The translations under genes were made by a program, and so were the position numbers. Under the pieces are notes generated by a model, which saw only the letters and a program-made list of their open reading frames with translations, was not told the DNA's origin and searched no databases. Of a stretch of 64,000 nt of DNA, positions 51,593 to 60,376 are shown one piece after another. The number at the start of each line of letters is the position of its first letter. Positions within the stretch are counted from its first letter, which is position 1. Source of the DNA: Bacteroidota bacterium. GTDB taxonomy: Bacteria > Bacteroidota > Bacteroidia > B-17B0 > Aurantibacillaceae. The stretch is from contig JAUXZS010000015.1 of the NCBI GenBank assembly GCA_030692515.1, positions 372,001-436,000 of the forward strand. Reading direction: 5' to 3'.

Positions 51593-52774
51593 ATGAAGCA
51601 GACATCAATCAATCTACCGAAAGTAATTTACCGGACAGATCAACCAAAAAAGGACGGATCTAATTCATTCTACCTTCAATTGCATCACAACAAAGTGAAA
51701 AAATTTATTTCACTCAAAGTGTCGTGCACTAAGGATTTTTACGATGAGAAAAACAATCGCATCAAAAAATCTCATCCCTTCAGTGAGCAATACAATTTGA
51801 TAATTGAAACCCAACTTTTTAAAGCTTCAAAAATTATTCTCGATGCAAGAATAAAAGATGAACCGATCACTATTAATCAGTTTCTAGAAAAATACCTAGG
51901 CAAAGCTTCAGATAATAACAAGATGAATTTTTACTCCTTTGTAGAAAGCGAAATTGAGGTTGAAAAAAAAAGAGCAAACAAGGCGCCACTCACAATAAAA
52001 AAATACACCTATCAACTCAATAAATTGAAAGAGTTCAGGAGTAAATTGGAGTTTAACGACATCACTCCTTCATTCTTAGCTGATTTTGAAGAACACATGA
52101 GGGTTACGCTAGGAAACGAAAAAGGAGGGTCTAACAACACTTTAAAAATGATCAGGAAGTTTGTTTACGTTGCAATCAAAAAAGACTTGACAAGTAATAA
52201 CGCCTTTAAAGATTTTCAAATAAAAGAGGATTCAACTGGTGATATAAAATTCTTAACGCTAGTTGAGTTTCAGAAGATAAAGGAGTATTATAAAACACTC
52301 TTGTCTGGACACAAACACCATCTTACCTTAAAGTCTTTCATATTTTCTTGTTGCACCGGGTTGAGATATGGAGACGGGAAAAAATTTAAGTTGAATGACA
52401 TAAATAGTAATTGCATTCTTATAAAAACTCAAAAGACAAAAAAAGCGGTGTCTATTCCTTTAATACCCCTGGCTAAGGAAATGCTTAACTATGATCTAGA
52501 TGCTGGTTTACCGAACCTAAAAACACCATGTGTCCAAACATGTAATACAGCATTGAAGGAGATTGCTGCGGTTTGCAAAATTGATAAACCAATTACAACA
52601 CACTATGCAAGACACACTTTTGGTTGTATTGCTTTAAACAATGGTATATCAAGGGAAACCGTACAAGCAATTTATGGGCATTCAACAAGCAAACAAACGG
52701 ATCATTACGCTATTTTAAATAACGATACCAAAGTCGCTGAAATGGAAAAGTTGGCCGCAGTGATGACACTCTAA
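51593..52774 (+). CDS. Tyrosine integrase of the tRNA-Cys element
   Basis: Start set at 51593 (MKQTSINLPKVIYRTDQPKK); the longer frame from 51485 begins in the attachment region and has no sense there. The 393-residue product has an arm-binding-type start, a SAM-like core-binding domain (NKMNFYSFVESEIE, LTIKKYTYQLNKLKEF) and a catalytic domain: R in TGLRYGD, K in IKTQKTKKAVSIPL, HYARHTF and GHSTSKQTDHYA with the tyrosine. All catalytic residues are visible. It lies right beside attL, as expected for the site-specific integrase. Confidence 0.9.
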   Translation: MKQTSINLPKVIYRTDQPKKDGSNSFYLQLHHNKVKKFISLKVSCTKDFYDEKNNRIKKSHPFSEQYNLIIETQLFKASKIILDARIKDEPITINQFLEKYLGKASDNNKMNFYSFVESEIEVEKKRANKAPLTIKKYTYQLNKLKEFRSKLEFNDITPSFLADFEEHMRVTLGNEKGGSNNTLKMIRKFVYVAIKKDLTSNNAFKDFQIKEDSTGDIKFLTLVEFQKIKEYYKTLLSGHKHHLTLKSFIFSCCTGLRYGDGKKFKLNDINSNCILIKTQKTKKAVSIPLIPLAKEMLNYDLDAGLPNLKTPCVQTCNTALKEIAAVCKIDKPITTHYARHTFGCIALNNGISRETVQAIYGHSTSKQTDHYAILNNDTKVAEMEKLAAVMTL

Positions 52775-53077
52775 CGTAAGTCAGATTAAATGAAAATTGA
52801 ATTTAGTAGTTTGAGCAACGTTGATGTTTAATTATTTGCAACGCTCCCTGCAACGGTTCAGCAACTATAACGTTGCAATGGGTAAAACTACCATTGCAAT
52901 AAAACACAAAACATTGATTTTACTGGTTTTTTTGATGTACAACGGTTAAAAATCGTTACATTTTCACTGGTTTCAAAACACAAACATAACCTTATTTAAA
53001 TAAGCAGCAACGTGAAAATTGCCGTGAAACTTTGCAATGAACAATGCTTAAATTAAACTTAACGAGAATAAGTAAAA
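52775..53077. other. Repeat-rich non-coding region after the integrase
   Basis: About 300 bases with no gene. It has many copies of GCAACG or its complement (52815, 52839, 52850 and others). A perfect inverted pair, TTGCAATGG (52873-52881) and CCATTGCAA (52891-52899), is also present. These may be integrase arm sites or a terminator region between convergent genes. Confidence 0.55.
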
Positions 53078-53644
53078 TTATTTCTTCTTGAGGTGTTTTT
53101 CGATGCCGGGATAGCTTATCTTTTTGCCATTTACCTTCATGAAGCTTTCGATTTCATCCTTTGGAACATATTTTAAAATTGTTTCTCTAAGCTTTTGATC
53201 ATCGGAAATAGAATTTACTTTTTCTATTAATAACTCGTGTTTGAATCTTAATTCATCAATTATGTCTGATATTTTATCTTCAGCTTCGCGATAATTCTTC
53301 AGAGCAAAAGTTTTATTGTGTACAGCATTAAAGAACCTCCATGTTTCGGTGCCATTTGCAATAGCGCAATTAACAAGCCCTAAATATGAAGCCATTATTC
53401 TCGCCATCCGATTATATTCCTCAATACTCACACTGTTCTTTAACTCTTCGTCTGATTTTAGAAAGTAGGACGGAGTAGTTCCCAAGTTTTTTGCAATCAA
53501 TTCGATTGTTTCAAGCTTGGTTGAATTGTTTTTTAAGGCATTATGTAGTCCGATCTCAGAAAGTCCAATCATTTTGGCAAAATCCTTTATGGAAACATCC
53601 TTTTCCTTTAAAATTTCTTTTAGTCTTTTTGAAAAATATATCAT
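53078..53644 (-). CDS. XRE-family repressor (CI-like)
   Basis: A 188-residue protein: residues 5-65 are an XRE helix-turn-helix (LKEILKEKDVSIKDFAKMIGLSEIGLHNALKNNSTKLETIELIAK). A helical C-terminal part (KISDIIDELRFKHELLIEKVNSIS) probably mediates oligomerisation. It is divergent from the small Cro-like gene at 53777 across 132 bases that include an AATTATG/CATAATT inverted repeat, which is the layout of a lysogeny switch. Confidence 0.8.
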   Translation of the reverse strand: MIYFSKRLKEILKEKDVSIKDFAKMIGLSEIGLHNALKNNSTKLETIELIAKNLGTTPSYFLKSDEELKNSVSIEEYNRMARIMASYLGLVNCAIANGTETWRFFNAVHNKTFALKNYREAEDKISDIIDELRFKHELLIEKVNSISDDQKLRETILKYVPKDEIESFMKVNGKKISYPGIEKHLKKK

Positions 53645-53700
53645 TTGAAAATCAGATTGTTAGGTTAAAATGGTTTTTATCGGTGTTAAAAACGAATTTT

Positions 53701-53721
53701 AATTATGTTTAAATCATAATT
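53701..53721. promoter_or_regulatory. Candidate operator between divergent CI/Cro-like genes
   Basis: AATTATG (53701-53707) and CATAATT (53715-53721) are a perfect inverted repeat around TTTAAAT. A further related half-site, TTATGAT, follows at about 53724. The position between divergent regulator genes is typical of an operator. Confidence 0.6.
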
Positions 53722-53776
53722 AGTTATGATATTTGTATAATTAAAACCTCTAAACGATACAAATATAATCAAAATT

Positions 53777-53989
53777 ATGGAAAATGTAAACACCCAAAAC
53801 CCAGTAAAAAAAATCATTGAAACCCATGCAAAATATGGCTTTGTCCCTTCAAAGGAGTTTTATCAAAAAGTTCAAATTAATAGCAAAAGGTGGTCCCTTT
53901 TATTGCATGGTAAAAAACCTGTAACAGTTGTAGAATTAAAAGCAATCTGTTTGTTTTTTAATGCCAACATAAACGAATATACATCCTAG
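53777..53989 (+). CDS. Small Cro-like HTH protein
   Basis: A 70-residue protein (VKKIIETHAKYGFVPSKEFYQKVQI, RWSLLLHGKKPVTVVELKAICLFFNANINEYT) that fits a short HTH domain with a recognition helix around residues 33-50. It is divergent from the CI-like gene, hence the Cro-like reading. Role inferred from position. Confidence 0.65.
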   Translation: MENVNTQNPVKKIIETHAKYGFVPSKEFYQKVQINSKRWSLLLHGKKPVTVVELKAICLFFNANINEYTS

Positions 53990-54011
53990 TCAATCTAAAA
54001 CTCTTAGTTAA

Positions 54012-54287
54012 ATGGAAACACACGAACAAGTAGAACAGCTTCAGCAAGATGTTGCAGCGTTGAAAACAGAAGTAAACGAGCTTAAAGAAATCGTAAAAGG
54101 TAGTGTATCTGAGAAAATGTTTACGGTTGCGCAAGCTGCTGTAAAACTTGGCTTAAAGCCTTCCGGTGTTAATTGGCACATTAGGAAAAACGCTCTGAAA
54201 GCTTCAGGTAAGCGATACAAGAAAATTAAAGAAAGTGACCTTAACCAATTTATAGAATTAAATCGCAAACCCGAAGCAAGAGCTTAA
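54012..54287 (+). CDS. Coiled-coil/HTH excisionase candidate
   Basis: A 91-residue protein. A coiled coil (VEQLQQDVAALKTEVNELKEIV) precedes a winged helix (KMFTVAQAAVKLGLKPSGVNWHIRKNALKASGKRYKKIKESDLNQFI). Small HTH proteins of this layout next to recombinases act as excision factors. It lies 22 bases after the Cro-like gene. Direct evidence for excision is lacking. Confidence 0.65.
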   Translation: METHEQVEQLQQDVAALKTEVNELKEIVKGSVSEKMFTVAQAAVKLGLKPSGVNWHIRKNALKASGKRYKKIKESDLNQFIELNRKPEARA

Positions 54288-54350
54288 ATGACACACACAA
54301 AAGGCAAACAAAGTATTTCAAATCCTATCGGTAAATAGGTAAACGAAAAA

Positions 54351-54373
54351 CGCCAACGGTTGCAACGTTGGCG
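54351..54373. repeat. Perfect inverted repeat CGCCAACG/CGTTGGCG
   Basis: Eight-base arms at 54351-54358 and 54366-54373 surround GTTGCAA. The stretch has no T run and lies 32 bases before the recombinase start, so a protein-binding site is more likely than a terminator. Confidence 0.6.
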
Positions 54374-54405
54374 CTAATTAGTAACAGTAATAAAAATTAA
54401 TTGAC

Positions 54406-55767
54406 ATGACAAAGATAACAAAAAACCACATTACCTATTCATTCATTTTTTACCACTCATTAAAAAAAATGAGATTCGATGGCAAGGCTCCTATTTATGG
54501 AAGGCTTACCGTATTTGGGATAAGAAACGAATTTTCAACTTCAATATATCTAGAACCCTGCTCATACAAAGGGAAAGAAATCATCTCACATAACGATACT
54601 GATTTGAACTTTATTATTCAATTATTTGAAGTGCTAAAAACAGATTGCAACATTGTACTTGAAAAGTATGCTTCTGAATGCAAAGAGCCTGGGGATTTCA
54701 TTAATAAGGCAGTTCCTGAACTAAAAGAAATTGCGACAAGGTGTTTTGATGCACAAAAAGAACAGCAAAGCAAGGTCATGAAAACCATTCACGAAAAGAA
54801 AAAACTTAATCGTAGGGCTGAAAAAATGAGATCATTAGGAAGTTTTAGAGAAATTTCTGAAGAATATCTCGAAAAGAAAAAACACATGATTGATATTGAT
54901 TTTTGTTTTAAAACGTGGAAACGAAAAGAGAAGGCGATAAACATTGTTCTTGAATTCATTAAAGCAAAATTTAAACGAAATGATTTTTTTGTTTCAGATA
55001 TAAAAGAATCCTTCTTAAATGATTTTCAACAATATTGTAAAGCTAATCTAAAATGGGGGCAGTCTCATTACAGACGAACAGTTATAATCTTAAAGGCTAT
55101 TATTAATTACGCAGTAGTTTCAGATTATTCAGCGAAAAATTATTTGGCTTTTGTAAAAATAAAACGTGGCGATAAAAAAGGTGATATAAAGCACTTAAGT
55201 GTTGAACAGCTTCGCATATTACTGAATATTAAATTGAGTAGTCACAGTCATAACTTTGTTCGAGATGTTTTTTTGTTTCAGGTATTTACCGGATTGAGTT
55301 ATATAGATCTATACAACTTTTCAATAGATAATATTCATTGCAAATTGGATGGAACAAAATATATAGTTGTGGCACGACAAAAAACCGGTGTAAATTCAAT
55401 ATTGCCTTTGCTTCCCGAAGCCGAAAAAATCATTCAAAAGTATTCAGATCTAAATCATAGGGTTGATAATGGAATAAAAAACCCGGGCGTTCTTCCTGTA
55501 TATACAAATCAAGTTATGAATAGAATTCTGAAGGAGATAGCAGTAGTATCTAATTTGCCAAGAGAACTACTTACTACACACACTGCTCGTAAAACATTTG
55601 CCACTCTAATAATATCAAACACAAATATTAGTATGGAAACAGTTAGTCGCATGATTGGTCATTCAGAACAACGCACGACTGCTAAGTTTTATGCTCAGGT
55701 AAATTCAGGACGAATTTTCAATGAAATGAAAGGCTTCTCATTTGATAACCTTTTAAACCAAAATTAG
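54406..55767 (+). CDS. IntDOT-like tyrosine recombinase
   Basis: A 453-residue protein with an N-terminal arm-binding-like domain (FYHSLKKMRFDGKAPIYGRL), a SAM-like core-binding part (FKTWKRKEKAINIVLEFIK) and a C-terminal catalytic domain. HTARKTFAT gives the HxxR, GHSEQRTTAKFYAQV the second histidine and tyrosine. The usual first arginine in TGLR is serine here (FTGLSYIDLYNF), as in IntDOT of CTnDOT, where that position is also a serine. It is distinct from the element's integrase and is followed 2 bases later by a degenerate recombinase. Confidence 0.85.
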   Translation: MTKITKNHITYSFIFYHSLKKMRFDGKAPIYGRLTVFGIRNEFSTSIYLEPCSYKGKEIISHNDTDLNFIIQLFEVLKTDCNIVLEKYASECKEPGDFINKAVPELKEIATRCFDAQKEQQSKVMKTIHEKKKLNRRAEKMRSLGSFREISEEYLEKKKHMIDIDFCFKTWKRKEKAINIVLEFIKAKFKRNDFFVSDIKESFLNDFQQYCKANLKWGQSHYRRTVIILKAIINYAVVSDYSAKNYLAFVKIKRGDKKGDIKHLSVEQLRILLNIKLSSHSHNFVRDVFLFQVFTGLSYIDLYNFSIDNIHCKLDGTKYIVVARQKTGVNSILPLLPEAEKIIQKYSDLNHRVDNGIKNPGVLPVYTNQVMNRILKEIAVVSNLPRELLTTHTARKTFATLIISNTNISMETVSRMIGHSEQRTTAKFYAQVNSGRIFNEMKGFSFDNLLNQN

Positions 55768-55769
55768 CT

Positions 55770-56324
55770 ATGAGTGGTTTAACCGAAAATGAACTGGATA
55801 GATTTTTACTAAAATGTAAAAACACCAAAGGCCAAGATAAAAAAAACGCTCTGAAGGCGTTCATTATACGCTGCTATACTGGGCTAACACTTAAACAGGT
55901 GTTGTCGCTTACATACGGTGATATCCAAGATAATCATATATTAAAAATAGAGCGTAGCAACTTGGAATTAATTTGTAAAGAAATAAGCAATGAGCTAAAA
56001 GAATTAATTGGATCCGGCCCGAGTGAATCCAAAATAATATATCCTATTAGCGAAAAAACAATTAATGGGGCCATTTTGGAAATTCGATCTGAAATAGGTA
56101 TACAAAGGTATATTACTAACTACCACGCTAAACCCACCTACATTAATTTTGCAACAAACTTAAATGATGATTTTTCATTACCTATTTATCAGCCTTCAGA
56201 TAACTTGATACTAACGTGTAGGCGTTGTGAGATATTAACGCCACACACATTGAAGAACATTAATAAAAACATCGAAAAAATAGAATACCGTTGTAATTAT
56301 TGCGATGAACATCGGTCATTATAA
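55770..56324 (+). CDS. Degenerate tyrosine recombinase with C-terminal zinc ribbon
   Basis: A 184-residue protein. Residues 25-55 (FIIRCYTGLTLKQVLSLTYGDI) copy the first conserved block of the tyrosine recombinase catalytic domain but lack the arginine. The HxxR box is HAKP (NYHAKPTYINFATNL) and no tyrosine nucleophile follows. A CRRC...CNYC pair (LTCRRCEI, YRCNYCDE) forms a zinc ribbon at the end. It starts 2 bases after the IntDOT-like gene. It may be a non-catalytic partner of that recombinase; the partner role is inference. Confidence 0.7.
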   Translation: MSGLTENELDRFLLKCKNTKGQDKKNALKAFIIRCYTGLTLKQVLSLTYGDIQDNHILKIERSNLELICKEISNELKELIGSGPSESKIIYPISEKTINGAILEIRSEIGIQRYITNYHAKPTYINFATNLNDDFSLPIYQPSDNLILTCRRCEILTPHTLKNINKNIEKIEYRCNYCDEHRSL

Positions 56325-56345
56325 ATTCAAATAAAAACTAAAACC

Positions 56346-56678
56346 ATGAAAACAACAGAAACAACAAACAAAATTAGCAACGTGTTAAATGCAGTAGTTA
56401 ATATGAATGATTTAGCTGGCAATGAATTTTTAAAGTCTGATATCGACGCTTTATTCTTATCATTCCAAATGAGTAAATATTGTAATGAGATTACTCCTGG
56501 CGATCGTGAAAGAATAACCCTCATGTATTTAAACATTAAAAAGCTTGCTGAAGCTTCAAGCGGTTTGAAGTCTGAGGATTTTGACAAGTCATTTCCTTTA
56601 AACATTAGCAAGTATTTAATTGAAAAGGATCTGTTGGATGATTACATGATTTATTGTAAATCAGACCAGGATTCCTAA
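56346..56678 (+). CDS. Hypothetical helical protein
   Basis: A 110-residue, mostly helical protein (ISNVLNAVVNMNDLAGNEFLKSDIDALFLSFQMSKY, ITLMYLNIKKLAEASSG). No motif is recognised. It starts 21 bases after the degenerate recombinase and precedes the primase-helicase gene, so it probably belongs to the same transcript. Function unknown. Confidence 0.55.
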   Translation: MKTTETTNKISNVLNAVVNMNDLAGNEFLKSDIDALFLSFQMSKYCNEITPGDRERITLMYLNIKKLAEASSGLKSEDFDKSFPLNISKYLIEKDLLDDYMIYCKSDQDS

Positions 56679-56757
56679 TAATTAATAATTGTTTTTAACC
56701 GGACATGCCACCAAGCGAAGGTGAATAAATGATTTAAGCACTCAAATACCCTTAATA

Positions 56758-59346
56758 ATGATAAAATATACTTTTGAAAAAAGCCCAAAACCTAAAGGCA
56801 AGTGTCCAAAATGCAATCAACATAAGAAGTTTCGATATTATGAGGGTTTACCTCGTGAGTTTGGAAAGTGTGATCGTGAAAGTGAATGCCAATACCATAA
56901 TAAACCAGATGCTGAAGCGTTAAAAAATTTAGGTGTAGATACAAACCTAGGGTTAACAAGTCAAGTAAAAATTGAATTGAAAACGGTTTTTCCTAGTGAT
57001 AATGATTTGAAATGCTTGAATAATTTAAATTCACCTTTCCATACATTTTGTTTTGATAAACTGAAAATTACAAAAGAACACTTACAAAAATGGAAAGTTG
57101 GATCTGAAGGACAGGTAACGAAATTTATTTATTCATTGCCAAGTGGTAAAAATATCAACGTTATAACAATTCATTATCAAATAAGTAGTGATGAAAAAAA
57201 TTGTAAGCGTATTAAAGCGAAACCTCCATATTCTTTAAAACCGAATAAAGGCGAGAAATACGAGTTGTGTTTGTTTGGTGAACATCTATTGTCAAACAAA
57301 ATAATTTGTCTTGTAGAGAGCGAAAAAACAGCCGTTATTGCAAGTTTTGTTTACCCTGAATTTGATTGGATAGCTACTGGTGGGGCAAATAAGCTTACAG
57401 ACGATAAAATTTCTGCGCTTTTCAACAAAGAAGTTTATTATTTAAATGATGCAGATAAGGCAGGAAAAGAAAACAGCACCATTAAAAAGTTAATCGCATA
57501 TAAACTTAACTATAAAATTATTGATTTGTTTCCAGATCGTAACGATGGTTATGATTTAGCGGATGCAATTATTGATGGAAATAAGCCGGAAATTAAACCG
57601 GTCGAAAAGATAAAAAGCGAAAATGAAATTGAAACAGAATGTTTTGATAAATATGGTTTTTTTGTAAGGAATAATGAGTATTATATTAAGCAACAAATCA
57701 AACATTATACTAAGGATCTAAAAATTTCAAATTTTACAATGAAGTGGATTTATAGGCTAAATGATGAAAGCGATAATATTCCAATGTTATTTGAGTTAAT
57801 TAAGGAGGATAAATCAACTATGTTACTTGAAATTACAAGTAAGGATTTATTAACGTCAACAAATTTCAGTGCGATTGTTTTGAAGGGTGGTTTTAATTAC
57901 AACGGAACAACTTTTGTCTTTAAAAATATTATTGAAAGCCTTTATGATGAGAGTAAAGAAGCAATTTACTTAAGTACATTAGGACAAAACCTTGAGAATG
58001 ATTTTTATTCTTTTTTTAATGGCGTTTTAAAAATCAATGGTGAATATAAAATCTGTGATGAACATGGTGTTGTTGAACTCGATAATAAATATTTTTATTT
58101 ACCAAGTGGTAAAAAGGGAAATGAAAATAACGTAGATTTTGTTGATGATAGAAAATTCAAGTTTACGCCCGGGACACTTACTTTAAGTTTGTTCGTCGAA
58201 AAAATTTATAATATATATGAGATCAATGGCTTAATTGGCTTATGTTATACAATAGCAACAATACACAGAGATATTATTTTTTCTGAAACAAAGTTTTTTC
58301 CTTTTTTGTTTTTATACGGTGGAAAAGGATCCGGTAAGTCGACTTATATTAATTTCTTTATGAATTTTTTCGGAGATCCTCAACCGGAAACTACTGAAAA
58401 TAGTACAGATAAAGCAATTGAAAGAAAATTTGCTCAAATCAACAATAACTTGCAATACATTAAAGAGTTTAATCCAACCTTTGAAGATAAAATAAAAGAT
58501 ATTTTAAAAAATGCTTACGATGGTGTAGGTTATTCCCGGGCGCAAGTTTCACAAAACAATAAAACTAAAACATCAATTGTTCGTTCAGGTTTAGCTATTG
58601 ATGGAAATTACTTTCCTACAAAAGATGATGCTTTATTTTCGAGATTAATATTTATGCTTTGGCAACCAACATTTTCTGACAAAACAAAGGAAGATACACA
58701 AGATCTTCAGGACCTTTTTAAAGCAGGTAATGGTTTAATATTCTCCGATATATACAAACAAAGAGAGGTATATAAAGATGGATTTAGCAAGCTTTACAGG
58801 CAAACAATAATTGAGCTAAAAACTTTGTGCCGGAATAAAAAGATAAATTTCAGTGAGCGTGAAATAAGCCATATTGCTTTGATGGCTGTTGTTTTTAAAT
58901 TATCATTGAAAGAGATCCTTCCAAGTGATCTTGCTTATACAATGTTTGTTGATTTTTTAATAAAGGGCGCTCAAAAACAAACTCAAATAACGCAAAGTAT
59001 TGACGATGTAAACAAGTTTCTTGAAGCTTTGAATACTTTACACCAAAGATCTATTTTAATGGAGCAAAAACACTTTGTGAGAGAGCAGAGCGTAGGATTT
59101 GATTATTTGTATATCAATTTTAATTTATGCCAATTGGAGTATGCCAAGTATATTAAGGAAACGGGTGATGCATTTAATATTTCAAAAGAAGGATTAAAGC
59201 AAAAATTAGAGTTTAGTGCTTCTAAAAACTATCCTTATACCAAACCTAACGAGTTATATTTTCAAAAGAAATTTATGGGTGTAAACCAACGCTGTTTTGT
59301 CCTAGAAGTTGAACCGTGGACTTTTGATTTACTTGGTTTACAATAG
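56758..59346 (+). CDS. Element primase-helicase (Zn finger, TOPRIM, P-loop ATPase)
   Basis: An 862-residue protein. The start holds a zinc-binding finger (GKCPKCNQHKKF, GKCDRESECQYH). A TOPRIM domain comes next (ICLVESEKTAVIASF with the glutamate; YLNDADKAG with the aspartate pair). A C-terminal ATPase domain has Walker A FLYGGKGSGKST (about residues 520-531) followed by a superfamily-3-like region. This is the layout of plasmid/phage primase-helicases, and N-terminal parts resemble Bacteroidota DUF6371. It sits directly before the GGTAACA repeat array, consistent with origin-linked replication. Confidence 0.8.
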   Translation: MIKYTFEKSPKPKGKCPKCNQHKKFRYYEGLPREFGKCDRESECQYHNKPDAEALKNLGVDTNLGLTSQVKIELKTVFPSDNDLKCLNNLNSPFHTFCFDKLKITKEHLQKWKVGSEGQVTKFIYSLPSGKNINVITIHYQISSDEKNCKRIKAKPPYSLKPNKGEKYELCLFGEHLLSNKIICLVESEKTAVIASFVYPEFDWIATGGANKLTDDKISALFNKEVYYLNDADKAGKENSTIKKLIAYKLNYKIIDLFPDRNDGYDLADAIIDGNKPEIKPVEKIKSENEIETECFDKYGFFVRNNEYYIKQQIKHYTKDLKISNFTMKWIYRLNDESDNIPMLFELIKEDKSTMLLEITSKDLLTSTNFSAIVLKGGFNYNGTTFVFKNIIESLYDESKEAIYLSTLGQNLENDFYSFFNGVLKINGEYKICDEHGVVELDNKYFYLPSGKKGNENNVDFVDDRKFKFTPGTLTLSLFVEKIYNIYEINGLIGLCYTIATIHRDIIFSETKFFPFLFLYGGKGSGKSTYINFFMNFFGDPQPETTENSTDKAIERKFAQINNNLQYIKEFNPTFEDKIKDILKNAYDGVGYSRAQVSQNNKTKTSIVRSGLAIDGNYFPTKDDALFSRLIFMLWQPTFSDKTKEDTQDLQDLFKAGNGLIFSDIYKQREVYKDGFSKLYRQTIIELKTLCRNKKINFSEREISHIALMAVVFKLSLKEILPSDLAYTMFVDFLIKGAQKQTQITQSIDDVNKFLEALNTLHQRSILMEQKHFVREQSVGFDYLYINFNLCQLEYAKYIKETGDAFNISKEGLKQKLEFSASKNYPYTKPNELYFQKKFMGVNQRCFVLEVEPWTFDLLGLQ

Positions 59347-59392
59347 TTTTTAAAAATGATTTTCAACTGTACTTTATTTTTTGTTTTTTCTC

Positions 59393-59724
59393 TGTTACTT
59401 TGTTACTTTTTTTATTTTTTCCTTTATTTACGGCACATTAAAGCTTTTTTTGCGGTAACAAACGGTAACAAAATGCTTAAAAAGGTAACAAAAAGGTTAA
59501 AAAAGTAACAGAAAATTGAAAATTTCAAAAAATCGATAAAAAAAGTCGTTTTCTGTTACCATAGTGAGAGTAGTAACGCAGCTAATTTTTAAAAAACTTT
59601 CCTTTATTCATGGCGGTAACAGCATTTGTTAAAATTAGACCTTCTGTTACCGTGTTTGTTACCGTTCAATGTCTTTAAAATCAAATATTTAAGCCTTAAA
59701 AATCGATTCGGTAACAAGGTAACA
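59393..59724. repeat. Iteron-like GGTAACA array, candidate replication origin
   Basis: Nine exact copies of GGTAACA or its complement occur in 330 bases. The direct copies begin at 59454, 59464, 59484, 59615, 59710 and 59718, and the inverted ones at 59554, 59645 and 59657. Near copies begin at 59393, 59401 and 59504. Four start 10 or 20 bases apart (59454, 59464, 59484, 59504), so they lie on one face of the helix. The stretch 59347-59785 is otherwise AT-rich and gene-free, right after the primase-helicase gene. Confidence 0.75.
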
Positions 59725-59785
59725 GGAAAAAAATGGGTTTTCAGTATAGAAATGAAAATACGATCTATTTAATTAAATTTACTCT

Positions 59786-60106
59786 ATGGGATTATATGAC
59801 TTCAGATCAATTTATTTGCCTTATTGCTTACAGAAGCAAAAAGATGGTGGTTATCTTGTTTTAAACAGAAACTACAAGCCAGTTGGCTTTAATACGCAAG
59901 AACATATAAAATATGAAGACTTCCCCGTTGCAACAAAATTCCCCGGCATAAATAAAAAAACCGCAACACTATTATCTATTAATGCTTCAGATGACGTTAA
60001 AGAAATATTCTTATATGATGATGCCACAAACCCAATACGAAACAAAAAGAACATGGATTCATACCTGGAGAAAGTAGAAAGGTTGGCAAAGCTTAAAACA
60101 AAATAA
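59786..60106 (+). CDS. Small conserved element protein
   Basis: A 106-residue protein (MGLYDFRSIYLPYCLQKQKD, YLVLNRNYKPVGFNTQEHIKYEDFPVATKF) with an SH3-like pattern in its first 60 residues and a helical end. Short proteins of this 'L-P-Y-C-L-x-x-x-x-x-G-x-Y-x-x-x-N-R-x-Y-K-P' type occur in many bacterial mobile elements and have unknown function. It follows the iteron array and precedes a 270-base gene-free stretch. Confidence 0.6.
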   Translation: MGLYDFRSIYLPYCLQKQKDGGYLVLNRNYKPVGFNTQEHIKYEDFPVATKFPGINKKTATLLSINASDDVKEIFLYDDATNPIRNKKNMDSYLEKVERLAKLKTK

Positions 60107-60336
60107 GGATAACAAGATGTTCAACAAAAGTTAATTTTAATTTCAACGTTTGTTGCAACGAATATGTTGATTTCAATAATAGTTTTGTTGCAATAACTGA
60201 AACTCAAAATAAATTCAAATTTGATTTTTAATGATTTATTTGAACTGAAAATAAATGTAATTCTATTCAACTTAGGCTCAAACCCTTGTAAACACAAGCC
60301 CTTCATAATCATTCAGTACACTATTTTGTGATAGTA

Positions 60337-60362
60337 AATTTGATTTATATATAAATCAAATT
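60337..60362 (+). promoter_or_regulatory. 26-bp perfect palindrome at the promoter of the late-type gene
   Basis: Two halves AATTTGATTTATA and TATAAATCAAATT meet without a spacer. The TAnnTTTG box TAAATTTG (60335-60342) overlaps its left end. The ATG of the next gene is 14 bases after it. A dimeric repressor here would block transcription; a strong hairpin in the leader is another option. Confidence 0.7.
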
Positions 60363-60376
60363 AAAAAAAACAAAAA

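Noticed and set aside
59393-59724. CRISPR array
   Set aside because: The repeat unit is only 7 bases, occurs in both orientations and has irregular spacing; no cas genes are present.
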